Assembly: GCA_030631415.1 (NCBI GenBank) | Contig: DAOVLE010000069.1 | Coordinates: 1 to 21,270 of the forward strand | Direction: 5' to 3' | Length of the DNA stretch: 21,270 bases | Origin: JAAEQG01 sp023133475 | Lineage (GTDB): Bacteria; Planctomycetota; Phycisphaerae; UBA1845 | In this document: in pieces, positions 14,070 through 21,270 of the stretch | Numbering within the stretch: the first letter of the stretch is position 1 | How the letters are laid out: each line of letters starts with the position of its first letter | Program-made: the position numbers and the translations under genes | The notes under the pieces: model-generated | Database searches by the model: none | What the model was told of the DNA's origin: nothing | Seen by the model: the letters and a program-made list of their open reading frames with translations, nothing else

Positions 14070-17000
14070 TCATTTGCGGCCTGGAAGACCGCAGCAGTTA
14101 TCCTCGGACATCATCATGAAGTGGGCATCGAGGATGTCATAGTCATACGGGGACACCACTCCATCCCCATCGATGTCGGCGTGCGGGGGCGGCATGCCGC
14201 AAGGCGTGTCACCGGTCCCGAAGTCCATCCCGTGCTGGCTCGAGTAAATGCCAAAATCCAGCACGTCGATGTTGCCGTCCTCGTTGAGGTCGCCGCCGAT
14301 CAGCCAGTCTCCACCGAAGTCGGGATCACCCAGGAAGTCAGCCACGTACTGTGTGCCAACAATCTGCACCTCCTCGTCCGTCCGCCGTAGCGTGTGCAAA
14401 CGGTCACGCGCGGTTACACAGTCGCAAACAGCAAGTTCAGGCGGCACCGACACCACTACGTCCATGGCGAAACCACCATGGAAGATAACGTCCTGCTCCA
14501 CGACCACCGACATGCTTGCCCCACAGTCGAACAACTCGAACGTGATGCAACGGATCAGAGGCTGCTCCGGCGGCACCATCATCGGCGGGGACAGCTCCAA
14601 GTTCACCCGTAACTCGCTGATCGGCTGCACCATAATCGTCTGGACACATTGGTCCGGGTTGCCGGAGGAATCCGTTGCATGCCAGGTGACGGTGGTCGTT
14701 CCGCACGGGAACGGGTCCCACAACGCAAAGCCGTCACTACGTGTTGCGGTGATCGTCGGCTCCATGTCACAATTGTCGCTCGCCGAAGCCATTTCGGTGT
14801 CGACCATCGCCCAACAGCCGCCGCCAGGATCGTCGCCAACCTCCATGTCCGGCGGGCATTCGATCACCGGGGGTTCTACATCGGCCACTATCACCTCAAA
14901 GTTGCACGTCGTGGTGTTTGTGTACATGTCCGTAGCCGTATAGGCAACGGTCGTCGTGTCCACCGTAAACGTACTGCCGGAAGTGTGCGTCGAGGTAAGC
15001 GTGGCGTCACCACAGTTGTCGAGGGCTGTCGGCTCCGACCAGTGCACCGCCGCCGAACACATGCCCGGCTCGTTGTCCACCATCATGTCCGCTGGGCAAT
15101 CGCTGATCACCGGGGCTTCACCATCAAGGACGGTGATCGCCTGATCGCAACTGGCGGTGTTGCTCGCGGCATCCGTAGCCACCCAGGTGATAGTGGTGTC
15201 CGCGACGGAGTACGGGTGGTCCAACGGCAAACCGTCGCTACGCGAGGAGGTGATCACCGGGGGCTCGCCGGAATCGTCTGTTGCCGTGGCTGTGCCCGGG
15301 TCCACCACCGCCGTGCACTGCCCGGGATCGTTGGGTTGTGCGATGTCGGTCGGACAGGTGATCACCGGCGGTGTGATGTCCTCGAGCGGGGTGGGCGTGT
15401 GGAATACCGCCCCGATATCGACGCCCGCGTAGTTATTGTTTTCGTCAAAGAGCGGGATCACTTCGGGGCTTTCGTACGTCTCGCCCCCGGCGGGCGGTTT
15501 TTCGGTTATCTCGGTGTGCATGTACTTCGGCTGGTTGTTGTGGAGGGTCATTTCAGCCACGTCAATCTCGAAGAACACGTCAAAGAAGCTGAACGCCGTT
15601 CCGGTGCCCGCGAAGGGAGGAATATCCAGAACGCCCGGGGTGTTGTTGGCGGTCTCCTCGATGATTCCGATCGAGGGACTGGATGGATAGACGATTTCCC
15701 CGCCAAAAACCACTTGGAAAAAGGCTGCATCGCCCACGTCCACGTCGTTGTCGTCGTCGAGGTCGGTCGCCTCGAATTGCTCCGGCATACACTCAGCCGG
15801 CGCCGTGGTCACATTCGGGCCGCTCACGCAGGGGACGAAGATGGCCCAGTCATCCAGGTCAACGTCGCCATCAGCGTCGAAGTCGCCGGGCTGAGTGCCG
15901 GTGGCTTGACGAATCCTGACCGTGATGGGGCCGTAGATGGGACTGTCACCAACCAAGTCCAACTGTGTCATTTCTGTTGGGACCTCTTCCTGGCCGTTTT
16001 CGTCCGCATCCCCCAGGCTACCCAAATCGACCACAACCGTTGTCGGACCGATAAGTGTCACGGTATCCGGACCCCAGAGACCGTGTATCTCGATCGTCGC
16101 CACGGACTCCGGGAAGTAGTCCACCTCCTTGGGGCTCGGCGTATGCGACGCGGAGCGCAGTTCCACTCCCGTGAAGATGTTATCCTCGTTGTAGAGCAGA
16201 ATCGTGTCGGGGTTTTCGTACTTGTCGCCTTCCCGAGGCGGTTTCTCATGTATCTCGGTCTCCATATGCTTGGGCTCGTTGTTGTGGTATAGCTCTCCGA
16301 AGACTTCGATCTCGAAGTGGACATCGAAGAAGCTCATGGCTGTGCCGGTTTCGGTGAATGGAACAATGTCCAGAACACCCGGCGTGTTGTTGCTGGTCTC
16401 TTCGATCTGCCCAATCGATCGCTGCCCCGGTGAAGCCGTGTCAGGGCGGAGCCTGACGGTCACCGGCCCAAACAACTCGCTCTCGCCGTGCAGGTCCATC
16501 TCGACGAGTTCGGTATCGACCTCCTCCAGCCCATCGCTGTCCCTATCGCCTAAACTTGCCAGATCGACGATCACCTTTGTAGGCCCGAAAACCGTAACCG
16601 TTTCGGTTCCGTGAGTGGGGCTGTAAATCTCCACCTTCGCCTGGGTCTCGGGGAAGTAGTCGATTTCCTTGGGGCGAGGTGTGTGTGACGCGGAGCGCAG
16701 TTCCACTCCCGTGATGACATCATTCTCGTCGTAGAGCTGGACCACATCGGGGCTTTCGTACTTGTCGCCTTCCCGAGGCGGCTTCTCGTGTATTTCGGTC
16801 GCTTGGAGTTTGGGCTCATTGTTGTGGTATGTCTGCCCCATAACTTCGATCTCGAAGTAAACGTCGAAGAAGCTCATTGCCGTGCCGGTCTCGGCGAAGG
16901 GAGGAATATCCAAAACGCCATCCGTGTCGTTGCTCACTTCCTCGATCTGCCCCGTCGAGCGCCGGAACGGTGAACTGGTCTCAGGCCGCACCGTGACGGT

Positions 17001-20000
17001 CACAGGCCCGAAAAGCTCGCTGTCACCGGTCAGCACCATCTCGACGATCTCGGTATCAACCTCCTCCAAACCATTGTCGTCCGCATCCCCGAGGTTTCCA
17101 AGATCGACGTGGACCGTTGTAGGCCCGGTCACCGTAACATCTTCGGTTCCATGACTGGGGCTGTAGATCTCTACCGTCGCGTGGGTCTCGGGGAAGTAGT
17201 CCACCTCCAGCCTGGGGTTTGGCGTATGCGAGGCGGACTTGAGTGTCACCCCCGTGGGGTTGTTATACTCGTCGTAGAGCGGGATCACGTCGGGGCTTTC
17301 GTACTTATCGCCTTCGGCTGGCGGCTTCTCGTGGATTTCCGTCTCCAGATGCTTGGACTGGTTGTTGTGGTATACCTCACCAGCCACCTCGATCTGGAAG
17401 TAGACGTCGAAGAAGCTCATGGCTGTTCCGGAATCCGCGAACGGCGGAATGTCCAGGACACCCGGCGTATTGTCGCTCATCTCCTCGATCTGCCCAATCG
17501 AGCGCTGATACGGTGCAGCCGTGTCAGGGCGGACCCTGACGGTCATGGGACTGTTCAGAACCTCGCTGTAACCGGTCAGCTTCATCTCGACGATCTCGGT
17601 TTGCACCTCTTCCCTGCCGTTGCCGTCCCCATCTTCCAAACTGCTCAGATCGACGATGACCGTCGTGGGGCCCTTAAGCGCAATCGTTTCCGGGCCAAAG
17701 GGTGTGTCTATCTCGATTGTGGCATGGGTGGCTGGGAAGTAGTCCACCTCTTCGGGGCGGGGCGTGTGCGATGCGGAGCGTAGTTCCACCCCCGTCAAGA
17801 TGTCATTCTCGTCGTAGAGCTGGACCACATCGGGGCTTTCGTACTTGTCGCCTTCCCGAGGCGGCTTCTCGTGTATTTCGGTCGCTTGGAGTTTGGGCTC
17901 ATTGTTGTGGTATATCTCACCCAGGACCTCGATCTCGAAGTACACGTCAAAAAAGCTCATGGCTGTTCCGGTGTCCGCAAAGGGTGGAATATCCAGAACG
18001 CCCGGTGTGTCGTTGCTCACTTCCTCGATTTGCCCCATCGATCTCTGGTGGGGTAGACTGGTCTCGGGGCGTAGTCTGACGATTACCGGACCGAAAAGGT
18101 CGCTGTCACCAGTCAGTTCCATCTCGACGATCTCGGTGGTGACCTCCTCCAGGCTGTTGCCGTCCGAATCACCCAGACTGCTCAGATCGACGTGGACCGT
18201 CGTGGGGCCGGTTACCGTAACATCCTCTGTTCCGTGTGTGGGGCTGAATATCTCGACCGTCGCCTTGGTCTTCGGGAAGTAATCCACCTCTATGGGGTCC
18301 GGCGTGTGGGATGCGGAGCGCAACTCCAGGCCAGTGAAGATGTCGTCCTCGTCGTAGAGCGGGATCACCTCCGGGCTTTCGTATTTGTCGCCCGGCCGGG
18401 GTGGTTTCTCGTGGATTTCGGCTTCCTGGTGTTTGGGAGCGTTGTTGTGGTAAACCTGTCCCAGGGCTTCGATCTCGAAGTACACATCGAAGAAGCTTAT
18501 AGCCGTGCCGGTGTCCGCGAAGGGAGGAATATCCAAAACGCCCGGTGTGTCGTTGCTCACTTCCTCGATTATCCCTATCGAGGGCTGATACGGCGAACTG
18601 CCGGCAGAGCGAAGCCTGACAATCACGGGGCCGAATAGCGTGCTGTCGCCGGTTAGCTCCATCTCGACGATCTCGGTGGTGACCTCTTCCAGGTCATTGC
18701 CGTCCGCATCTCCCAAGCTGCTCAGATCGACGTGGACCGTTGTTGGTCCTCTTACCGTAACCTTTTCGGTCCCGTGCGTGGGGCTATATATTTCCACCAT
18801 GGCGACGGTATCCGGGAAGTAGTCCACTTCCACGTCGCCACAGTCCGCTCCGAAGACCTGATCGAAGGGGAAGAGTTGCGGGCCGCCTCCAGCGGGGGTG
18901 GCGGTGAAATTAGTAACGACTGTTCCGGTGTTGATCCGGGCGTTTCCGTACCGTTCAGGTCTCTGGTCGCAATCGATTTGGAATTTGAAATTGCCCTCGT
19001 ACGGCCCGGCGTGGTCGAATTCCACACGATCGGCAAAGAGGGTTGGTGTCCAGGCTCCGGGTCCCATGTTGCGGGCCGCCTGTATGCCACTAAAGAAGAG
19101 GGTGACTTTGGGAGCGGAAATGAACGAAGCCACACTCCCGCGGTACGTCCAGGTCTTCGGTGTTTGAGTCAAGCCGTGGTGCTTGGCAGCCCGGTTGGCA
19201 TTGAGACCGGCTTGGCGAGTGTCCAGCTCACCGGTCACGATGGCGTCCGAGCCCGAATTGCCCCACAACCACTCGGCTCCGTGGATAGTGTCGTTGTCCA
19301 GGACCATTTGGCCTCGTCTTTGCATGACGTTATCGCGCTTGGTGCGCGTATCGGGCAAAGGCCCGGACGGAAGCCCGTGATCGCAGAAGTCTTCGCCTTC
19401 AAAGACATTGCCTCCACCGTGGTCGGCAGCGTACAGGTCTCCCAGCCCCAAGGCATGGCCGGTCTCGTGCAAGATGAGGTATGCGAAATCGTTTCGCCCA
19501 GCCGCCGTGGTCCAGCCAGCCAACCCATCGGGGTCGATGCGGATGAGAACATGTTCCAGCGTCGTGCCCGTGTGGCCATCCCAGTAGGCGTCGGCGCTTC
19601 CTGCCACGGTGGAAAAATCGATGAACCGGTACCGTATGTGGGCGTCATTCAGCGAGGAGGCTTCCGCGAAACTCACGCGGAGCCACAGTGCCCACTTGTC
19701 CAATTCTGGCTGCACTCGGGCCTTCAACGCGGCAAAGCAAGCCCCGTCACAGTCGCCCACCGGCAGTTCGTTACGATCGAGGTACCAGGTGAGCGTTCCA
19801 CTGTCTGGAATGTTCCAGGAAGCCAGAAAATCGTGGTTTCCCGTCGCACCGGTGTCCACGCCGGCACGCCCGAGCCGCCCACCAAAAAAAGTGAAGTTGT
19901 AGGCCCAGGCCACGGGCAGTAGACAACTCATCACCAAAATAACGCCTAACACGCAAAACATGCCCGAGGAGCCCTTGAACATTCCGCGTATTCTTCTGTC

Positions 20001-20018
20001 GGGGATTCTGAATATCAT
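14070..20018 (-). CDS. Large secreted zinc metalloprotease with tandem repeats, HYR domains and dockerin-like modules
   Basis: This is a 1982-residue secreted protein. The signal peptide ends near AWA (37-39). The protease domain (about 40-255) has HETGHALGLGD (184-194) and a Met-turn candidate at Met232 in DNVMQ, followed by LDNDTIHGAEWLWG, as in matrixin-like metzincins. The third zinc ligand would be Asp194, as in snapalysin-type HExxHxxGxxD enzymes, or possibly His200. An unassigned domain (256-395) is followed by six repeats of about 180 residues (396-1548), three HYR domains (1548-1800), a C-terminal beta domain, and a dockerin-like pair (1905-1982; DLNEDGNIDVLDFGIY and DIDGDGVVSPYDYDIL). 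A further dockerin-like pair interrupts repeat six. The ATG has AAGGAGG 5 nt upstream. It follows the 248-residue protein gene by 38 nt and is probably co-transcribed with it. A role in degrading extracellular protein is inferred. Confidence 0.88.
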   Translation of the reverse strand: MIFRIPDRRIRGMFKGSSGMFCVLGVILVMSCLLPVAWAYNFTFFGGRLGRAGVDTGATGNHDFLASWNIPDSGTLTWYLDRNELPVGDCDGACFAALKARVQPELDKWALWLRVSFAEASSLNDAHIRYRFIDFSTVAGSADAYWDGHTGTTLEHVLIRIDPDGLAGWTTAAGRNDFAYLILHETGHALGLGDLYAADHGGGNVFEGEDFCDHGLPSGPLPDTRTKRDNVMQRRGQMVLDNDTIHGAEWLWGNSGSDAIVTGELDTRQAGLNANRAAKHHGLTQTPKTWTYRGSVASFISAPKVTLFFSGIQAARNMGPGAWTPTLFADRVEFDHAGPYEGNFKFQIDCDQRPERYGNARINTGTVVTNFTATPAGGGPQLFPFDQVFGADCGDVEVDYFPDTVAMVEIYSPTHGTEKVTVRGPTTVHVDLSSLGDADGNDLEEVTTEIVEMELTGDSTLFGPVIVRLRSAGSSPYQPSIGIIEEVSNDTPGVLDIPPFADTGTAISFFDVYFEIEALGQVYHNNAPKHQEAEIHEKPPRPGDKYESPEVIPLYDEDDIFTGLELRSASHTPDPIEVDYFPKTKATVEIFSPTHGTEDVTVTGPTTVHVDLSSLGDSDGNSLEEVTTEIVEMELTGDSDLFGPVIVRLRPETSLPHQRSMGQIEEVSNDTPGVLDIPPFADTGTAMSFFDVYFEIEVLGEIYHNNEPKLQATEIHEKPPREGDKYESPDVVQLYDENDILTGVELRSASHTPRPEEVDYFPATHATIEIDTPFGPETIALKGPTTVIVDLSSLEDGDGNGREEVQTEIVEMKLTGYSEVLNSPMTVRVRPDTAAPYQRSIGQIEEMSDNTPGVLDIPPFADSGTAMSFFDVYFQIEVAGEVYHNNQSKHLETEIHEKPPAEGDKYESPDVIPLYDEYNNPTGVTLKSASHTPNPRLEVDYFPETHATVEIYSPSHGTEDVTVTGPTTVHVDLGNLGDADDNGLEEVDTEIVEMVLTGDSELFGPVTVTVRPETSSPFRRSTGQIEEVSNDTDGVLDIPPFAETGTAMSFFDVYFEIEVMGQTYHNNEPKLQATEIHEKPPREGDKYESPDVVQLYDENDVITGVELRSASHTPRPKEIDYFPETQAKVEIYSPTHGTETVTVFGPTKVIVDLASLGDRDSDGLEEVDTELVEMDLHGESELFGPVTVRLRPDTASPGQRSIGQIEETSNNTPGVLDIVPFTETGTAMSFFDVHFEIEVFGELYHNNEPKHMETEIHEKPPREGDKYENPDTILLYNEDNIFTGVELRSASHTPSPKEVDYFPESVATIEIHGLWGPDTVTLIGPTTVVVDLGSLGDADENGQEEVPTEMTQLDLVGDSPIYGPITVRIRQATGTQPGDFDADGDVDLDDWAIFVPCVSGPNVTTAPAECMPEQFEATDLDDDNDVDVGDAAFFQVVFGGEIVYPSSPSIGIIEETANNTPGVLDIPPFAGTGTAFSFFDVFFEIDVAEMTLHNNQPKYMHTEITEKPPAGGETYESPEVIPLFDENNNYAGVDIGAVFHTPTPLEDITPPVITCPTDIAQPNDPGQCTAVVDPGTATATDDSGEPPVITSSRSDGLPLDHPYSVADTTITWVATDAASNTASCDQAITVLDGEAPVISDCPADMMVDNEPGMCSAAVHWSEPTALDNCGDATLTSTHTSGSTFTVDTTTVAYTATDMYTNTTTCNFEVIVADVEPPVIECPPDMEVGDDPGGGCWAMVDTEMASASDNCDMEPTITATRSDGFALWDPFPCGTTTVTWHATDSSGNPDQCVQTIMVQPISELRVNLELSPPMMVPPEQPLIRCITFELFDCGASMSVVVEQDVIFHGGFAMDVVVSVPPELAVCDCVTARDRLHTLRRTDEEVQIVGTQYVADFLGDPDFGGDWLIGGDLNEDGNIDVLDFGIYSSQHGMDFGTGDTPCGMPPPHADIDGDGVVSPYDYDILDAHFMMMSEDNCCGLPGRK
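14620..15375 (-). repeat. Three HYR (hyalin-type) domains
   Basis: Three units of about 84 residues begin PPVITCPTDI, APVISDCPADM and PPVIECPPDM and end in patterns such as TWVATDAASNTASC and TWHATDSSGNPDQC. This is the HYR immunoglobulin-like fold, found in bacterial extracellular and adhesion proteins. They link the tandem repeats to the C-terminal domain of the metalloprotease. Confidence 0.85.
16720..16830 (-). repeat. 111-bp exact repeat tract, copy in unit 4
   Basis: Identical base for base to 17803-17913 (unit 2). The tract encodes the stretch from HNNEPKLQATEIHEK to VQLYDEND. Unit 4 and unit 2 are separated by unit 3, which differs in this region. Confidence 0.85.
17803..17913 (-). 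repeat. 111-bp exact repeat tract, copy in unit 2
   Basis: Partner of 16720-16830, offset by 1083 bp. The flanking bases on both sides differ between the copies, so the identity has sharp ends. Confidence 0.85.
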
Positions 20019-20023
20019 GGTTT

Positions 20024-20030
20024 CCTCCTT
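20024..20030 (-). promoter_or_regulatory. Ribosome binding site of the metalloprotease gene
   Basis: AAGGAGG on the minus strand, 5 nt before the ATG at 20018. It supports the longest signal peptide version over the internal ATGs at residues 13 and 20. Confidence 0.75.
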
Positions 20031-20056
20031 CTCACTTCAAGGTGAACTCGAAGGGA

Positions 20057-20803
20057 TCAGTCCTGGTTCTTACTGTCTGCCCGGGCTTTTTCTGCCCGGT
20101 TCTTTTCAATTGCCTGCAATTGGATTTCGACCTTGTGGCGGTACTCCTCTTGCAGCCTGGCGTTATCCTGGGCGGTGGCTATCGGTGCCCAATGAACAAC
20201 CCGGCGCGGGAGAACCGTCTCGGCGCTCCAGACGAAATCCTGGGGAATAAAACTTTTGGCATACTTACCCGTATAATGCGGCTGAGCGTCTTGGATTAAC
20301 CCCTTCAGCGCCGAGACCGCCAGCCAAGCCTTCTCATACTCCTGCGTGGACCCATCTCGAGGGAAGGAGACAGCTTGGGTTTTGCCTTTGGGGTTTCGCA
20401 GGATTAGGAGGGGTGGGGTGATGCCGGTCGGCGGCGGCTCCGATTCCGAGCGTTGAGCCGCAACTCCCAACACGTCGCCCTGGCAAATCTGCTTGAGCAG
20501 TTTGCCGAGCAGGTCAGCCCGATCGTTAAACTCGTAGCGTCGCTCCACGAACCCTTGTTCCTGCTCAGGGCGCACGTCGACCACCACGATTTTGCCGGCT
20601 CCGGAGATATAGTACTCCCGAGCCCCAAACATGGAGGAGGCTTGCTGGATGACAACCGCAGCCTCAGCCCATTCCGTCTCCGGCCCCAGAAAAGTGCTTG
20701 TAGAGTTCACAACCGTGTCCTCGGCAAGGAGTGGGCCGGCGCTCATTGCCAGGATCAACAGCCCTGCCGTCAGCACGACAGGCATCAAAAGTTCTCGCGG
20801 CAT
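20057..20803 (-). CDS. Secreted protein of unknown function upstream of the metalloprotease
   Basis: This 248-residue protein has a clear signal peptide (hydrophobic core at about 5-20, likely cleavage near LLAED). The body shows no family that I recognise. It includes YYISGAGKIVVVDVRPE, a helical segment ERRYEFNDRADLLGKLLKQI, a Pro-rich turn, and a charged C-terminal helix (about 208-245) likely to be a coiled coil. I chose the ATG at 20803 because GGGGAGG lies 8 nt upstream and the signal peptide then begins immediately. An ATG at 20839 would add 12 residues and place the RBS inside the gene. It precedes the metalloprotease by 38 nt, so it could be a partner, chaperone or inhibitor of it, but nothing in the sequence proves this. 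Confidence 0.8.
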   Translation of the reverse strand: MPRELLMPVVLTAGLLILAMSAGPLLAEDTVVNSTSTFLGPETEWAEAAVVIQQASSMFGAREYYISGAGKIVVVDVRPEQEQGFVERRYEFNDRADLLGKLLKQICQGDVLGVAAQRSESEPPPTGITPPLLILRNPKGKTQAVSFPRDGSTQEYEKAWLAVSALKGLIQDAQPHYTGKYAKSFIPQDFVWSAETVLPRRVVHWAPIATAQDNARLQEEYRHKVEIQLQAIEKNRAEKARADSKNQD

Positions 20804-20811
20804 TTCATAAA

Positions 20812-20818
20812 CCTCCCC
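20812..20818 (-). promoter_or_regulatory. Ribosome binding site deciding the start at 20803
   Basis: GGGGAGG on the minus strand, 8 nt before the ATG at 20803. It lies within the longer frame from 20839, which argues against the longer start. Confidence 0.75.
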
Positions 20819-20839
20819 ATATTTACTTGGAATTGCCAA

Positions 20840-21013
20840 AATAACACAATCGAGGCCCGTTACCGAAGCAACTGCCTCAGTAATTCATCGGAGATTGACA
20901 CCTCCTTCTGCGGGAACGGGATGCGCCTGCCCACTTTTCCCCCATCCGTCGTCAGCCGGCAAAACGCTACGACGGCATGCAAAACGCCCCCCGTCAATAT
21001 AGCCCGGAAATGT
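20840..21013 (-). other. Leader region of the metalloprotease operon
   Basis: This is the untranslated stretch expected between the promoter (21014-21043) and the first gene. It contains a further AAGGAGG site near 20907-20913 that can pair with a downstream CTCC. A frame open from 21018 to a TAA at 20860-20862 ends in SISDELLRQLLR, but its only ATG overlaps the -10 box. I see no riboswitch family that I can name. Confidence 0.4.
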
Positions 21014-21043
21014 ATCATACCATCGAGACCGTGGTCATGTCAA
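21014..21043 (-). promoter_or_regulatory. Sigma70-type promoter with extended -10
   Basis: On the minus strand a consensus TTGACA (21038-21043) and TATGAT (21014-21019) are separated by 18 nt, and TGG directly before TATGAT gives the extended -10 TGn element. Predicted transcript start is near 21006, about 200 nt before the secreted-protein gene and then the metalloprotease gene. Confidence 0.65.
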
Positions 21044-21098
21044 CGGCAACCCCCGTCCCAGGTGTGACGGCAGGGCAATCGCATCTAATTCACCGCAG

Positions 21099-21223
21099 AG
21101 AATGGAGAATGGAGAAAATGGAAAATGGAAAATGGAAAATGAAAAATGGGGGAATAGGAAACATTGTCGTTGGGTGCACTCACTTCTTCCTTCCTCTGCG
21201 CTCTCTGCGTCTCTGCGTTCATG
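21099..21223. repeat. Low-complexity AATGGAAA run and CTCTGCGT repeat
   Basis: A purine-rich AATGGAAA-type repeat (21099-21150) is followed by a TCTGCG repeat (21188-21223). Similar low-complexity tracts are scattered in many environmental bacterial genomes between genes. I see no gene in 21044-21270. Confidence 0.6.
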
Positions 21224-21270
21224 AAAAATATGGGTTAGCGGCGACAAGTCCGTAGCGTTTAGCGGCTCCC

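Larger units (their letters stand above)
15376..18833 (-). repeat. Six tandem repeats of about 540 bp in the metalloprotease gene
   Basis: Each unit begins E(V/I)DYFP, followed by a VEIYSPTHGTE-like strand and GPTTVHVDLSSLGD. It continues with IEEVSNDTPGVLDIPPF and SFFDVYFEIEV, and ends in HEKPPREGDKYESPD and ELRSASHTP. Starts fall near 18833, 18290, 17750, 17208, 16668 and 16128, a spacing of 540-543 bp. Unit six is longer because about 70 residues with a dockerin-like pair are inserted (about 15692-15903). I recognise no named domain for the unit. It is probably an all-beta extracellular module. Confidence 0.9.

Noticed and set aside
14649..16292. Long plus-strand open frame opposite the metalloprotease gene
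   Set aside because: It lies antisense to a repeat-rich gene with clear domains. Its length follows from GC-rich codon bias and the repeated sequence, and its translation shows no domain or RBS.
21035..21247. Small minus-strand frame containing HERRDAESAEEG
   Set aside because: It is translated from the CTCTGCGT and AATGGAAA low-complexity tracts, a well-known source of false hypothetical proteins, and it overlaps the promoter region.

Overview
The window looks like chromosomal DNA of a GC-rich environmental bacterium, most probably a planctomycete (Phycisphaerae-like). The basis is knowledge of protein style, not a search: very long secreted proteins full of DCNxNGIPDECD calcium-binding repeats, six-cysteine EACC...DC...C modules, FG-GAP propellers, HYR domains and dockerin-like EF-hand pairs, plus intergenic palindromes of the kind common in that phylum. 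Every gene I accept is on the minus strand, so the window reads right to left. I see no rRNA, tRNA, CRISPR array or intact insertion sequence.

Right part (21270 to 14070). A strong sigma70-type promoter with an extended -10 (21014-21043) precedes a leader of about 200 nt, a secreted 248-residue protein of unknown function (20057-20803), and 38 nt later a 1982-residue secreted metalloprotease (14070-20018). The protease has an HETGHALGLGD zinc site, six tandem repeats of about 180 residues, three HYR domains and a C-terminal dockerin-like module. A second dockerin-like module is inserted in the sixth repeat. The two genes look like one transcription unit.

Middle (14069 to 5268). A gene-poor stretch of about 700 bp (13362-14069) carries several palindromes, three copies of an ATGATGTCCCCTG motif, and a good minus-strand promoter (13455-13482). 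Next come a possible 85-residue leader ORF (13104-13361) and a 2607-residue secreted mosaic protein (5268-13091). That protein contains a LamG-like domain, a 7-repeat and a 6-repeat FG-GAP block, four BNR-like repeats, about 20 DCN-type repeats, an internal dockerin-like EF-hand pair and five Cys-rich modules.

Left part (5267 to 1). A compact, translationally coupled cysteine-biosynthesis operon runs DUF3795 protein, cysK, cysE, then a dodecaheme membrane-anchored cytochrome c. A 19-codon mini-ORF fits exactly between cysE and the cytochrome, joined to both by TAATG stop/start overlaps. CysK and CysE together make cysteine from serine and sulfide. The cytochrome could supply or consume electrons in a linked, possibly sulfur-related, reaction; that link is inference. 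Palindromic elements flank the operon on both sides, including an exact 29-bp repeat copy near each end.

The items most worth following up are the cysteine-operon/cytochrome coupling with its mini-ORF, the dockerin inserted in a protease repeat, the 111-bp exact tract shared by non-adjacent protease repeats, and the structured palindrome clusters.
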